Source: Agelas oroides | Lineage: Eukaryota; Porifera; Demospongiae; Agelasida; Agelasidae | DNA: 64,000 nucleotides | Reading direction: 5' to 3' | NCBI GenBank assembly: GCA_949130485.1 | Contig: OX422202.1 | Coordinates: forward strand, 2,471,872 to 2,535,871 | Part shown: positions 1 through 15,400 of the stretch, one piece after another | Numbering within the stretch: position 1 is the first letter of the stretch | How the letters are laid out: each line of letters begins with the position of its first letter | The notes under the pieces: generated by a model | Seen by the model: the letters and a program-made list of their open reading frames with translations, nothing else | What the model was told of the DNA's origin: nothing | Databases searched by the model: none | Made by a program: the position numbers and the translations under genes

Positions 1-192
1 GTGCATGACTCTACTACACACTACCATGGAACTACTCCATTCTACCATCGCTTTACTATATTCAACCATGGCTCTACTTCATTCTACCATGGTTCTACTT
101 CATTCTACCATGGCTCTACTCCATTCTACCATGGCTCTACTGTTTTCTACCAATGCTCTACTTCATTCTACCATGGCTCTACTTCATTCTAC

Positions 193-212
193 ATGACTCT
201 ACTACACACTAC
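193..212 (+). repeat. 20-bp phase-marker unit (example)
   Basis: First clear example of the shortened unit: ATGACTCTAC followed by TACACACTAC. It lacks the leading C of the normal unit and carries a diverged second half. It recurs through both arms, usually followed by a unit with CTCCATTCTAC in place of CTTCATTCTAC, and it marks higher-order repeat boundaries. Because it is 20 bp long it shifts the reading frame by one base. The preceding frame ends at the TGA that overlaps the marker's ATG. Variants include ATGGCTCTAC plus TACACACTAC, AAGACTCTAC plus TACACACTAC, and versions with TAATACACAC. Confidence 0.93.
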
Positions 213-233
213 CATGGCTCTACTTCATTCTAC

Positions 234-265
234 CATGGCTCTACTATATCTCTACTGCATTCTAC
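234..265 (+). repeat. 32-bp variant unit with an extra half-unit (example)
   Basis: This unit reads CATGGCTCTAC, TATATCTCTAC, TGCATTCTAC: three segments of 11, 11 and 10 bp that all end in CTAC. It looks like a normal unit with one additional half-unit inserted. Copies recur across the array, for example near 3861, 5035, 7388, 9476, 19948, 29996, 38396, 42044, 54174, 57414, 60755 and 62924, and are inherited with their surrounding blocks. The extra 11 bp shift the reading frame by two. Confidence 0.9.
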
Positions 266-639
266 CATGGCTCTACTTCATTCTACCATGGCTCTACTTC
301 ATTCTACATGACTCTTCTATACACTACCATGGCTCTAGTCCATTCTACATGACTCTACTACACACTACCATGGCTCTACTCCATTCTACCATGGCTCTAC
401 TATATTCTACCATGGCTCTACTTCATTCTACCATGGCTCTACTTCATTCTATATGATTCTACTACACACTATCATGGCTCTACTCCATTCTACCATGGCT
501 CTACTTCATTCTACCATGGCTCTACTTCATTCTATATGATTTTACTACACACTACCTTGGCTCTACTCCATTCTACCATGGCTCTACTTCATTCTACCAT
601 GGCTCTACTTCATTCTACCATGGCTCTACTTCATTCTAC

Positions 640-3140
640 ATGACTCTACTACACACTACCATGGCTCTACTCCATTCTACCATGACTCTACTATATTCTA
701 CCATCGCTCTACTTCATTCTACCATGGCTCTACTTCATTCTACCATGGCTCTACTTCATTCTACCATGGCTCTACTTCATTCTACCATGGCTCTACTTCA
801 TTCTATATGACTCTACTATACACTAACATGGCTCTACTCCATTCTACCATGGCTCTACTTCATTCTACTATAGCTGTACTTCATTCTACCATGCCTCTAC
901 TTCATTCTACCATGGCTCTACTTCATTCTACATGACTCTACTACACACTACCATGGCTCTACTCCATTCTACCATGGCTCTACTTCATTCTACCGTCGCT
1001 CTACTTCATTCTACCATGGCTCTACTTCAGTCTACCATGTCTTTACTTCGTTCTACTATGGCTCTACTTCATTCTACCATGGCTCTACTTCATTCTACTA
1101 TCGCTCTACTTCATTCTACATGACTCTACTACACACTACCATGGCTCTACTTCATTCTACCATGGCTCTACTTCATTCTACATGACTCTACTTCATTCTA
1201 CCCTGGCTCTACTTCATTCTACCATTGCTCTACTTCATTCTACCATGGCTCTACTTCATTCTACCATGGCTCTACTTCATTCTACCATGGCTCTACTTCA
1301 TTCTACCATGGCTCTACTTCATTCTACCATGGCTCTACTTCATTCTATATGACTCTAATACACACTACCATTGCTCTACTCCATTCTACCATGGCTCTAC
1401 ATCATTCTACCATGGCTCTTCATCATTGTACCATGGCTCTACTATATACTACCATGGCTCTACTTCATTCTACCATGGCTCTACTTCATTCTACCATGGT
1501 TCTACTTCATTCTACATGACTCTACAACACACTACCATGGCTCTACTCCATTCTACCATGGCTCTACTTCATTCTACCATGGCTCTTCTTCATTCTACTA
1601 TGGCTCTACTTGATTCTTCATGACTCTACTACACACTACCATGGCTCTACTCCATTCTACCATGACTCTACTATATTCTACCATCGCTCTACTTCATTCT
1701 ACCATGGCTCTACTTCATTCTACCATGGCTCTACTTCATTCTACCATGGCTCTACTTCATTCTACCATGGCTCTACTTCATTCTATATGACTCTACTATA
1801 CACTAACATGGCTCTACTCCATTCTACCATGGCTCTACTTCATTCTACTATAGCTGTACTTCATTCTACCATGCCTCTACTTCATTCTACCATGGCTCTA
1901 CTTCATTCTACATGACTCTACTACACACTACCATGGCTCTACTCCATTCTACCATGGCTCTACTTCATTCTACCGTCGCTCTACTTCATTCTACCATGGC
2001 TCTACTTCAGTCTACCATGTCTTTACTTCGTTCTACTATGGCTCTACTTCATTCTACCATGGCTCTACTTCATTCTACTATCGCTCTACTTCATTCTACA
2101 TGACTCTACTACACACTACCATGGCTCTACTTCATTCTACCATGGCTCTACTTCATTCTACATGACTCTACTTCATTCTACCCTGGCTCTACTTCATTCT
2201 ACCATTGCTCTACTTCATTCTACCATGGCTCTACTTCATTCTACCATGGCTCTACTTCATTCTACCATGGCTCTACTTCATTCTACCATGGCTCTACTTC
2301 ATTCTACCATGGCTCTACTTCATTCTATATGACTCTACTATACACTAACATGGCTCTACTCCATTCTACCATGGCTCTACTTCATTCTACTATAGCTGTA
2401 CTTCATTCTACCATGCCTCTACTTCATTCTACCATGGCTCTACTTCATTCTACATGACTCTACTACACACTACCATGGCTCTACTCCATTCTACCATGGC
2501 TCTACTTCATTCTACCGTCGCTCTACTTCATTCTACCATGGCTCTACTTCAGTCTACCATGTCTTTACTTCGTTCTACTATGGCTCTACTTCATTCTACC
2601 ATGGCTCTACTTCATTCTACTATCGCTCTACTTCATTCTACATGACTCTACTACACACTACCATGGCTCTACTTCATTCTACCATGGCTCTACTTCATTC
2701 TACATGACTCTACTTCATTCTACCGTGGCTCTACTTCATTCTACCATTGCTCTACTTCATTCTACCATGGCTCTACTTCATTCTACCATGGCTCTACTTC
2801 ATTCTACCATGGCTCTACTTCATTCTACCATGGCTCTACTTCATTCTACCATGGCTCTACTTCATTCTATATGACTCTAATACACACTACCATTGCTCTA
2901 CTCCATTCTACCATGGCTCTACATCATTCTACCATGGCTCTTCATCATTGTACCATGGCTCTACTATATACTACCATGGCTCTACTTCATTCTACCATGG
3001 CTCTACTTCATTCTACCATGGTTCTACTTCATTCTACATGACTCTACAACACACTACCATGGCTCTACTCCATTCTACCATGGCTCTACTTCATTCTACC
3101 ATGGCTCTTCTTCATTCTACTATGGCTCTACTTGATTCTT
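640..3140 (+). repeat. Local tandem duplication, offsets 980 and 1522 bp
   Basis: The block from about 640 recurs at about 1620 (offset 980). The segment 932-1623 recurs at 2454-3145 (offset 1522), with identical translated frames at 1225-1623 and 2747-3145. A third, truncated copy lies between them (spacing 542 bp). The only difference noticed is near 1202 versus 2724 (CCTGG against CGTGG), so the duplication is recent or homogenised. Limits are approximate because all flanking sequence is the same repeat. Confidence 0.8.
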
Positions 3141-4796
3141 CATGACTCTACTCCACACTACCATGGCTCTACTCTATTCTTCCATGGCTCTACATCATTC
3201 TGCCATGGCTCTACTTCATTCTACCATGGCTCTACTTCATTCTAGCATGGCTCTACTTCATTCTACATGACTCTACTACACCCTACCATGGCTCTACCCC
3301 ATTCTACCATGGCTCTACTTCATTCTATATGACTCTACTACACACTACCATGGCTCTACTCCATTCTACCATGGATCTACTTCATTGTACCATGGCTCTA
3401 CTTCATTCTATATGGCTCTACTACACACTACCATGGCTCTACTCCATTCTACCATGGCTCTACTTCATTCTACAATGGCTCTTCTTCATTCTACCATGGC
3501 TCTACTTCATTCTACCATGGCTCTACGTCATTCTAACATGGCTCTACTTCATTCTACCATGGCTCTACTTCATTCTACATTGGCTCTACTTCATTCTATA
3601 TGATTCTACTACACACTACCATGGCTCTACTCCATTCTACCATTGCTCTACTTCATTCTACCATGGCTCTACTTCATTCTACCATGGCTCTACTTCATTC
3701 TATATGACTCTACTACACACTACCATGGCTCTACTCCATTCTACCATGGCTCTACTATTTTCTACCATGGCTCTACTTCATTCTACCATGGCTATACTTC
3801 ATTCTACATGACTCTACTACACACTACCATGGCTCTACTTCATTCTACCATGGCTCTACTATATCTCTACTGCATTCTACCATGGCTCTACTTCATTCTA
3901 TCATAGCTCTACTTCATTCTACATGACTCTTCTATACACTACCATGGCTCTAGTCCATTCTACATGACTCTACTACACACTACCATGGCTCTTCTCCATT
4001 CTACCATGGCTCTACTATATTCTACCATGGATCTACTTCATTCTACCATGGCTCTACTTCATTCTACATGACTCTACTACACACTACCATGGCGCTACTC
4101 CATTCTACTATGGCTCTACTTCATTCTACCATGCCTCTACTTCATTCTACCATGGCTCTACTTCATTCTACATGACTCTACTACACACTACCATGGCTCT
4201 ACTCCATTCTACCATGGCTCTACTTCATTCTACTGTCACTCTACTTCATTCTACCATGGCTCAACTTCAATCTACCATGTCTCTACTTCGTTCTACTATG
4301 GCTCTACTTCATTCTACCATGGCTCTACTGCATTCTACTATGGCTCTACTTCATTCTACATGACTCTACTACACACTACCATGTCTCTACTTCATTCTAC
4401 CATGGCTCTACTTCATTCTACCATGGCTCTACTTCATTCTACATGACTCTACTTCATTCTACCCTGGCTCTACTTCATTCTACTATTGCTCTACTTCATT
4501 CTACCATGGCTCTACTTCATTCTACCATGGCTCTTCTTCATTTTACCATGGCTCTACTTCATTCTATATGACTCTACTACACACTACCATGGCTCTACTC
4601 CATTCTACCATGGCTCTACTTCATTCTACCATGGCTCTACTTCATTCTATATGACTCTACTACACACTACCATTGCTCTACTCCATTCTACCATGGCTCT
4701 ACTTCATTCTACCATGGCTCTTCTTCATTCTACCATGGCTCTACTTCATTCTACCATGGCTCTACTTCATTCTACCATGGCTCTACTTCATTCTAC

Positions 4797-4819
4797 CATG
4801 GCTGTACTTCATTCTATAC
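4797..4819 (+). repeat. 23-bp variant unit with TATAC junction (example)
   Basis: This unit ends ATTCTATAC instead of ATTCTAC, a 2-bp insertion that makes it 23 bp. The same junction recurs, for example near 7172, 8706, 12074, 21217, 25550, 29778, 36340, 44066, 57235 and 62275. It is useful for following block duplications because it is rarer than substitution variants. It also shifts the reading frame. Confidence 0.88.
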
Positions 4820-7800
4820 CAAGGCTCTACTTCATTCTACCATGGCTCTACTTCATTCTACCATGGCTCTACTTCATTCCACATGACTCTACTACACACT
4901 ACCATGGCTCTACTCAATTCTACCATGGCTCTACTATTTTCTACCATGGCTCTACTTCATTCTACCATGGCTATACTTCATTCTACATGACTCTACTACA
5001 CACTACCATGGCTCTACTTCATTCTACCATGGCTCTACTATATCTCTACAGCATTCTACCATGGCTCTACTTCATTCTACCATAGCTCTACTTCATTCTA
5101 CATGACTCTTCTATACACTACCATGGCTCTAGTCCATTCTACATGACTCTACTACACACTACCATGGCTCTTCTCCATTCTACCATGGCTCTACTATATT
5201 CTACCATGGGTCTACTTCATTATACCATGGCTCTACTTCATTCTACATGACTCTACTACACACTACCATGGCGCTACTCCATTCTACTATGGCTCTACTT
5301 CATTCTACCATGGCTCTACTTCATTCTACTATGGCTCTACATCATTGTGCATGACTCTACTACACACTACCATGGAACTACTCCATTCTACCATCGCTTT
5401 ACTATATTCAACCATGGCTTTACTTCATTCTACCATGGTTCTACTTCATTCTACCATGGCTCTACTCCATTCTACCATGGCTCTACTGATTTCTACCAAT
5501 GCTCTACTTCATTCTACCATGGCTCTACTTCATTCTACATGACTCTACTACACACTACCATGGCTCTACTTCATTCTACCATGGCTCTACTATATCTCTA
5601 CTGCATTCTACCATGGCTCTACTTCATTCTACCATGGCTCTACTTCATTCTACATGACTCTTCTGTACACTACCATGGCTCTAGTCCATTCTACATGACT
5701 CTACTACACACTACCATGTCTCTACTCCATTCTACCATGGCTCTACTATATTCTACCATGGCTCTACTTCATTCTACCATGGCTCTACTTCATTCTATAT
5801 GATTCTACTACACACTACCATGGCTCTACTCCATTCTACCATTGCTCTACTTCATTCTACCATGGCTCTACTTCATTCTACCATGGCTCTACTTCATTCT
5901 ATATGATTTTTCTACACACTACCATGGCTCTATACTCCATTCTACCATGGCTCTACTTCATTCTACCATGGCTCTACTTCATTCTACATGACTCTACTAC
6001 ACACTACCATGGCTCTACTCCATTTTACCATGGCTCTACTATGTTCTACCATCGCTCTACTTCATTCTACCATGGCTCTACTTCATTCTACCATGGCTCT
6101 ACTTCATTCTACCATGGCTCTACTTCATTCTATATGACTCTACTATACACTACCATGGCTCTACTTCAATCTACCATGTCTCTACTTCGTTCTACTATGG
6201 CTCTACTTCATTCTACCATGGCTCTACTTCATTCTACTATGGCTCTACTTCATTCTACATGACTCTACTACACACTACCATGGCTCTACTTCATTCTTCC
6301 ATGGCTCTACTTCATTCTACCATGGCTCTACTTCATTCTACATGACTCTACTTCATTCTACCCTGGCTCTACTTCATTCTACCATTGCTCTACTTCATTC
6401 TACCATGGCTCTACTTCATTCTACCATGGCTCTACTTCATTCTACCATGTCTCTACTTCATTCTACCATGGCTCTACTTTATTCTACCATGGCTCTACTT
6501 CATTCTATATGACTCTAATACACACTACCTTGGCTCTACTCCATTCTACCATGGCTCTACTATATACTACCACAGCTCTACTTCATTCTACCATGGCGCT
6601 ACTTCATTCTACCATGGTTCTACTTCATTCTACATGACTCTACTACACACTACCATGGCTCTACTCCATTCTACCATGGCTCTACTTCATTCTACCATGG
6701 CTCTTCTTCATTCTACTATGGCTCTACTTGATTCTTCATGACTCTACTACACACTACCATGGCTCTACTCTATTCTTCCATGGCTCTACATCATTCTGCC
6801 ATGGCTCTACTTCATTCTACCATGGCTCTACTTCATTCTAGCATGGCTCTACTTCATTCTACATGACTCTACTACACCCTACCATGGCTCTACTCCATTC
6901 TACCATGGCTCTACTTCATTCTATATGACTCTACTACACACTACCATGGCTCTACTCCATTCTACCATGGCTCTACTTCGTTGTACCATCGCTCTACTTC
7001 ATTCTATATGACTCTACTACACACTACCAAGGCTCTACTCCATTCTACCATGGCTCTACTTCATTCTACCATGGCTCTTCTTCATTCTACCATGGCTCTA
7101 CTTCATTCTACCATGGCTCTACTTCATTCTTCCATGGCTCTACTTCATTCTACCATGGCTCTACTTCATTCTATACCAAGGCTCTACTTCATTCTACCAT
7201 GGCTCTACTTCATTCTACCATGGCTCTACTTCATTCCACATGACTCTACTACACACTACCATGGCTCTACTCCATTCTACCATGGCTCTACTATTTTCTA
7301 CCATGGCTCTACTTCATTCTACCATGGCTATACTTCATTCTACATGACTCTACTACACACTACCATGGCTCTACTTCATTCTACCATGGCTCTACTATAT
7401 CTCTACTGCATTCTACCATGGCTCTACTTCATTCTATCATAGCTCTACTTCATTCTACATGACTCTTCTATACACTAACATGGCTCTAGTCCATTCTACA
7501 TGACTCTACTACACACTACCATGGCTCTTCTCCATTCTACCATGGCTCTACTATTTTGTACCATGGGTCTACTTCATTTTACCATGGCTCTTCTTCATTC
7601 TACATGACTCTACTACACACTGCCATGGCGCTACTCCATTCTACTATGGCTCTACTTCATTCTACCATGCCTCTACTTCATTCTACCATGGCTCTACTTC
7701 ATTCTACATGACTCTACTACACACTACCATGGCTCTACTCCATTCTACCATCGCTCTACTTCATTCTACCGTCGCTCTACTTCATTCTACCATGGCTCTA

Positions 7801-10800
7801 CTTCAATCTACCATGTCTCTACTTCGTTCTACTATGGCTCTACTTCATTCTACCATGGCTCTACTTCATTCTACTATGGCTCTACTTCATTCTACCATGG
7901 CTCTACTTCATTCTGCATGACTCTACTACACACTACCATGGCTCTACTCCATTCTACCATGGCTCTACATAATTCTGCCATGGCTCTACTTCATTCTACC
8001 ATGGCTCTACTTCATTCTATATGACTCTAATACACACTACCATGGCTCTACTCCATTCTACCATGGCTCTACATCATTCTACCATGGCTCTTCATCATTG
8101 TACCATGGCTCTACTATATACTACCATGGCTCTACTTCATTCTACCATTGCTCTACTTCATTCTACCATGGTTCTACTTCATTCTGCATGACTCTACTAC
8201 ACACTACCATGGCTCTACTCCATTCTACCATGGCTCTACTTCATTCTACCATGTCTCTTCTTCATTCTACTATGGCTCTACCTGATTCTTCATGACTCTA
8301 CTACACACTACCATGGCTCTACTCTATTCTTCCATGGCTCTACATCATTCTGCCATGGCTCTACTTCATTCTACCATCGCTCTACTTCATTCTAGCATGG
8401 CTCTACTTCATTCTACATGACTCTACTACACCCTACCATGGCTCTACTCCATTCTACCATGGCTCTACTTCATTCTATATGACTTTACTACACACTACCA
8501 TGGCTCTACTCCATTCTACCATGGCTCTACTTCATTGTACCATGGCTCTACTTCATTCTATATCACTCTACTGCACACTACCATGGCTCTACTCCATTCT
8601 ACCATGGCTCTACTTCATTCTACCATGGCTCTACTTCATTCTACCATGGCTCTTCTTCATTCTACCATGGCTCTACTTCATTCTACCATGGCTCTACTTC
8701 ATTCTATACCAAGGCTCTACTTCATTCTACCATGGCTCTACTTCATTCTACCATGGCTCTACTTCATTCCACATGACTCTACTACACACTACCATGGCTC
8801 TACTCAATTCTACCATGGCTCTACTATTTTCTACCATGGCTCTACTTCATTCTACCATGGCTATACTTCATTCTACATGACTCTACTACACACTACCATG
8901 GCTCTACTTCATTCTACCATGGCTCTACTATATCTCTACAGCATTCTACCATGGCTCTACTTCATTCTACCATAGCTCTACTTCATTCTACATGACTCTT
9001 CTATACACTACCATGGCTCTAGTCCATTCTACATGACTCTACTACACACTACCATGGCTCTTCTCCATTCTACCATGGCTCTACTATATTCTACCATGGG
9101 TCTACTTCATTATACCATGGCTCTACTTCATTCTACATGACTCTACTACACACTACCATGGCGCTACTCCATTCTACTATGGCTCTACTTCATTCTACCA
9201 TGGCTCTACTTCATTCTACTATGGCTCTACATCATTGTGCATGACTCTACTACACACTACCATGGAACTACTCCATTCTACCATCGCTTTACTATATTCA
9301 ACCATGGCTTTACTTCATTCTACCATGGTTCTACTTCATTCTACCATGGCTCTACTCCATTCTACCATGGCTCTACTGATTTCTACCAATGCTCTACTTC
9401 ATTCTACCATGGCTCTACTTCATTCTACATGACTCTACTACACACTACCATGGCTCTACTTCATTCTACCATGGCTCTACTATATCTCTACTGCATTCTA
9501 CCATGGCTCTACTTCATTCTACCATGGCTCTACTTCATTCTACATGACTCTTCTGTACACTACCATGACTCTAGTCCATTCTACATGACTCTACTACACA
9601 CTACCATGTCTCTACTCCATTCTACCATGGCTCTACTATATTCTACCATGGCTCTACTTCATTCTACCATGGCTCTACTTCATTCTATATGATTCTACTA
9701 CACACTACCATGGCTCTACTCCATTCTACCATTGCTCTACTTCATTCTACCATGGCTCTACTTCATTCTACCATGGCTCTACTTCATTCTATATGATTTT
9801 TCTACACACTACCATGGCTCTACTCCATTCTACCATGGCTCTACTTCATTCTACCATGGCTCTACTTCATTCTACATGACTCTACTACACACTACCATGG
9901 CTCTACTCCATTTTACCATGGCTCTACTATGTTCTACCATCGCTCTACTTCATTCTACCATGGCTCTACTTCATTCTACCATGGCTCTACTTCATTCTAC
10001 CATGGCTCTACTTCATTCTATATGACTCTACTATACACTACCATGGCTCTACTTCAATCTACCATGTCTCTACTTCGTTCTACTATGGCTCTACTTCATT
10101 CTACCATGGCTCTACTTCATTCTACTATGGCTCTACTTCATTCTACATGACTCTACTACACACTACCATGGCTCTACTTCATTCTACCATGGCTCTACTT
10201 CATTCTACCATGGCTCTACTTCATTCTACATGACTCTACTTCATTCTACCCTGGCTCTACTTCATTCTACCATTGCTCTACTTCATTCTACCATGGCTCT
10301 ACTTCATTCTACCATGGCTCTACTTCATTCTACCATGTCTCTACTTCATTCTACCATGGCTCTACTTTATTCTACCATGGCTCTACTTCATTCTATATGA
10401 CTCTACTACACACTACCATGGCTCTACTCTATTCTTCCATGGCTCTACATCATTCTGCGATGGCTCTACTTCATTCTACCATGGCTCTACTTCATTCTAG
10501 CATGGCTCTACTTCATTCTACATGACTCTACTACACCCTACCATGGCTCTACTCCATTCTACCATGGCTCTACTTCATTCTATATGACTCTACTACACAC
10601 TACCATGGCTCTACTCCATTCTACCATGGCTCTACTTCGTTGTACCATGGCTCTACTTCATTCTATATGACTCTACTACACACTACCAAGGCTCTACTCC
10701 ATTCTACCATGGCTCTACTTCATTCTACCATGGCTCTTCTTCATTCTACCATGGCTCTACTTCATTCTACCATGGCTCTACTTCATTCTTCCATGGCTCT

Positions 10801-12449
10801 ACTTCATTCTACCATGGCTCTACTTCATTCTATACCAAGGCTCTACTTCATTCTACCATGGCTCTACTTCATTCTACCATGGCTCTACTTCATTCCACAT
10901 GACTCTACTACACACTACCATGGCTCTACTCCATTCTACCATGGCTCTACTATTTTCTACCATGGCTCTACTTCATTCTACCATGGCTATACTTCATTCT
11001 ACATGACTCTACTACACACTACCATGGCTCTACTTCATTCTACCATGGCTCTACTATATCTCTACTGCATTCTACCATGGCACTACTTCATTCTATCATA
11101 GCTCTACTTCATTCTACATGACTCTTCTATACACTAACATGGCTCTAGTCCATTCTACATGACTCTACTACACACTACCATGGCTCTTCTCCATTCTACC
11201 ATGGCTCTACTATTTTGTACCATGGGTCTACTTCATTTTACCATGGCTCTACTTCATTCTACATGACTCTACTACACACTACCATGGCGCTACTCCATTC
11301 TACTATGGCTCTACTTCATTCTACCATGCCTCTACTTCATTCTACCATGGCTCTACTTCATTCTACATGACTCTACTACACACTACCATGGCTCTACTCC
11401 ATTCTACCATCGCTCTACTTCATTCTACCGTCGCTCTACTTCATTCTACCATGGCTCTACTTCAATCTACCATGTCTCTACTTCGTTCTACTATGGCTCT
11501 ACTTCATTCTACCATGGCTCTACTTCATTCTACTATGGCTCTACTTCATTCTACCATGGCTCTACTTCATTCTGCATGACTCTACTACACACTACCATGG
11601 CTCTACTCCATTCTACCATGGCTCTACATAATTCTGCCATGGCTCTACTTCATTCTACCATGGCTCTACTTCATTCTATATGACTCTAATACACACTACC
11701 ATGGCTCTACTCCATTCTACCATGGCTCTACATCATTCTACCATGGCTCTTCATCATTGTACCATGGCTCTACTATATACTACCATGGCTCTACTTCATT
11801 CTACCATTGCTCTACTTCATTCTACCATGGTTCTACTTCATTCTGCATGACTCTACTACACACTACCATGGCTCTACTCCATTCTACCATGGCTCTACTT
11901 CATTGTACCATGGCTCTACTTCATTCTATATCACTCTACTGCACACTACCATGGCTCTACTCCATTCTACCATGGCTCTACTTCATTCTACCATGGCTCT
12001 ACTTCATTCTACCATGGCTCTACTTCATTCTACCATGGCTCTACTTCATTCTACCATGGCTCTACTTCATTCTATACCAAGGCTCTACTTCATTCTACCA
12101 TGGCTCTACTTCATTCTACCATGGCTCTACTTCATTCCACATGACTCTACTACACACTACCATGGCTCTACTCAATTCTACCATGGCTCTACTTCATTCT
12201 ACCATAGCTCTACTTCATTCTATGATGGCTCTACTTCATTCTACATGACTCTACTACCCACTACCAAGGCTCTACTCCATTCTACCATGGCTCTACTATA
12301 TTCTACCATGGCTCTACTTCATTCTACCATGGCTCTACTTCATTCTACCATGGCTCTACTTCGTTCTACATCACTCTACTACACACTACCATGGATCTAC
12401 TCCATTCTACCATGGCTCTACTTCATTCTACCATGGCTCTACTTCATCC

Positions 12450-15400
12450 TACCATAGCTCTACTTCATTCTACATGACTCTACTACACACTACCATGGCT
12501 CTACTCCATTCTACCATGGCTCTACTATATTCTACCATGGCTCTACTTCATTCTACCAAAGCTCTACTTCATTCTACCATGGCTCTACTTCATTCTACCA
12601 TGGCTTTACTTCATTCTACCCTGGCTCTACTTCATTCTACCATGGCTCTACTTCATTCTACCATGACTCTACTTCATTCTACCATGCCTCTACTTCATTC
12701 TCTATGACTCTACTACACACTACCATGGCTCTACTCCATTCTACCATGGCTCTACTTCATTCTACCATGGCTCTATTTCATTCTACCATGGCTCTACTTC
12801 ATTCTACTATGGCTCTACTTCATTCTACATGACTCTACTACATACTACCATGGCTCTACTCTATTCTTCCATGGCTCTACATCATTCTGCCATGGCTCTA
12901 CTTCATTCTACCATGGCTCTACTTCATTCTAGTATGGCTCTACTTCATTCTACATGACTCTACTACACACTACCATGGCTCTACTCCATTCTATCATGGC
13001 TCTACTTCATTCTACCATGGCTCTTCTTCATTCTACCATGGCTCTACTTCATTCTATAAGACTCTACTACACACTACCATGGCTCTACTCCATTCTACCA
13101 TGGCTCTACTTCATTCTACCATGGCTCTACTTCATTCTACCATGGCTCTACTTCATACTATATGACTCTACTACACACTACCATGGCTCTACTCCATTCT
13201 ACCATGGATCTACTTCATTCTACCATGGCTCAACTTCATTCTACCATGTCTCTACTTCATTCTACCATGGCTCTACTTCATTCTACCATGGCTCTACTTC
13301 ATTCTACCATCGCTCTACTTCATTCTACATGACTCTACTACACACTACCATGACGCTACTTCGTTCTACTATGGCTCTACTTCATTCTACCATGGCTCTA
13401 CTTCATTCTACTATGGCTCTACATCATTCTACATGACTCTACTACACACTACCATGGATCTACTCCATTCTACCATCGCTTTACTATATTCAACCATGGC
13501 TCTACTTCATTCTACCATGGTTCTACTTCATTCTACCATGGCTCTACTTCATCCTACCATAGCTCTACTTCATTCTACATGACTCTACTACACACTACCA
13601 TGGCTCTACTCCATTCTACCATGGCTCTACTATATTCTACCATGGCTCTACTTCATTCTACCATGGCTCTACTTCATTCTACTATTGCTCTAGTTCATTC
13701 TACATGACTCTACTACACACTACCATGGCTCTACTCCATTCTTCCATGGCTATACTCCATTCTGCCATGGCTCTACTTCATTCTACCATGGCTCTACTTC
13801 ATTCTATCATGGTTCTACTTCATTCGAGCATGGCTCTACTTCATTCTACATGACTCTACTACACACTACCATGGCTCTACTCCATTCTACCATGGCTCAA
13901 CTTCATTCTACCATGGATCTGCTTCATTCTACCATGGCTCTACTTCATTCTACATGACTCTACTACACACTACCATGGCTCTACTCCATTCCACTATGGC
14001 TCTATTATATTCTACCATGGTTCTACTTCATTCTACCATCGATCTACTTCATCCTATCATGGCTCTACTTCATTCTACCTTGGCTCTACTTCATTCTACC
14101 ATGGCTCTACTTCATTCTACCATGGCTCTACTACATTCTATATGACTCTACTACACACTACCATGGCTCTACTCCATTCTACCATGGCTCTACTATATTC
14201 TACCATGGCACTACTTCATTCTACCATGGCTCTACTTCATTCTACCATGGCTCTACTTCATTCTACCATGGCTCTACTTCATTCTACATGACTCTACTAC
14301 ACACTACCATGGCTCTACTCAATTCTACCATGGCTCTACTTCATTCTACCATAGCTCTACTTCATTATATCATGGCTCTACTTCATTCTACATGACTCTA
14401 CTACCCACTACCATGGCTCTACTCCATTCTACCATGGCTCTACTATAGTCTACCATGGCTCTACTTCATTCTACCATGGCTCAACTTCATGCTACCATGG
14501 CTCTACTTCATTCTTCCATGGCTCTACTACATTCTACCATGGCTCTACTTCATTCTACCATGGCTCTACTTCATTCTATATGACTCTACTACACACTACC
14601 ATGGCTCTAATCCATTCTACCGTGGCTCTACTATAATCTACCATCGCTCTACTTCATTCTACCATGGCTCTACTTTATTCTACCATGGCTCTACTTCATT
14701 CTACCATGGCTCTACTTCATTCTACCATGCCTCTACTTCATTCTCTATGACTCTACTACACGCTACCATGACTCTACTCCATTCTACCATGGCTCTACTT
14801 CATTCTACTATAGCTGTACTTCATTCTACCAATGCTCTACTTCATTCTACCATGGCTCTACTTCATTCTACATGACTCTACTTCACACTACCATGGCTCT
14901 ACTCCATTCTCCCATGGCTCAACTTCATTCTACCGTGGCTCTGCATCATTCTACCATGTCTCTACTTCATTCTACATGACTCTACTACACACTACCATGG
15001 CTCTACTCCATTCTACCATGATTCTACTATATTCTACCATGTCTCTACTTCATTCTACCATTGCTCTACTTTATCCTACCATGGCTCTACTTCATTCTAC
15101 CATGGCTCTACTTCATTCTACCATTGCTCTACTTCATTCTACATGACTCTACTACATACTACCATGGCTCTACTCCATTCTACCATGGCTCTACTATATT
15201 CTACCATGGCTCTACTTCATTCTACCATGGCTCTACTTCATTCTACCATGGCTCTACTTCATTCTACATGAATCTACTACACACTACCATGGATCTACTC
15301 CATTCTACCATGGCTCTACTTCATTCTACCATGGCTCTACTTCATTCTACCATGGCTCTACTTCATTCTACATGACTCTACTACAGACAACCATGGCTCT

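Larger units (their letters stand above)
1..12450 (+). repeat. Kilobase-scale higher-order repeat, period about 3.7-3.9 kb
   Basis: The rare junction GTGCATGACTC occurs at 1, 5347 and 9237, giving offsets of 5346 and 3890. The following 150-codon stretches differ at only a few positions. Further downstream the offset falls to 3659: 6981 matches 10640, 7708 matches 11367 and 8098 matches 11757. The change of 231 bp is exactly eleven 21-bp units, consistent with unequal exchange in register. The first interval also contains the 980/1522-bp duplications. No gene is seen. Confidence 0.8.
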
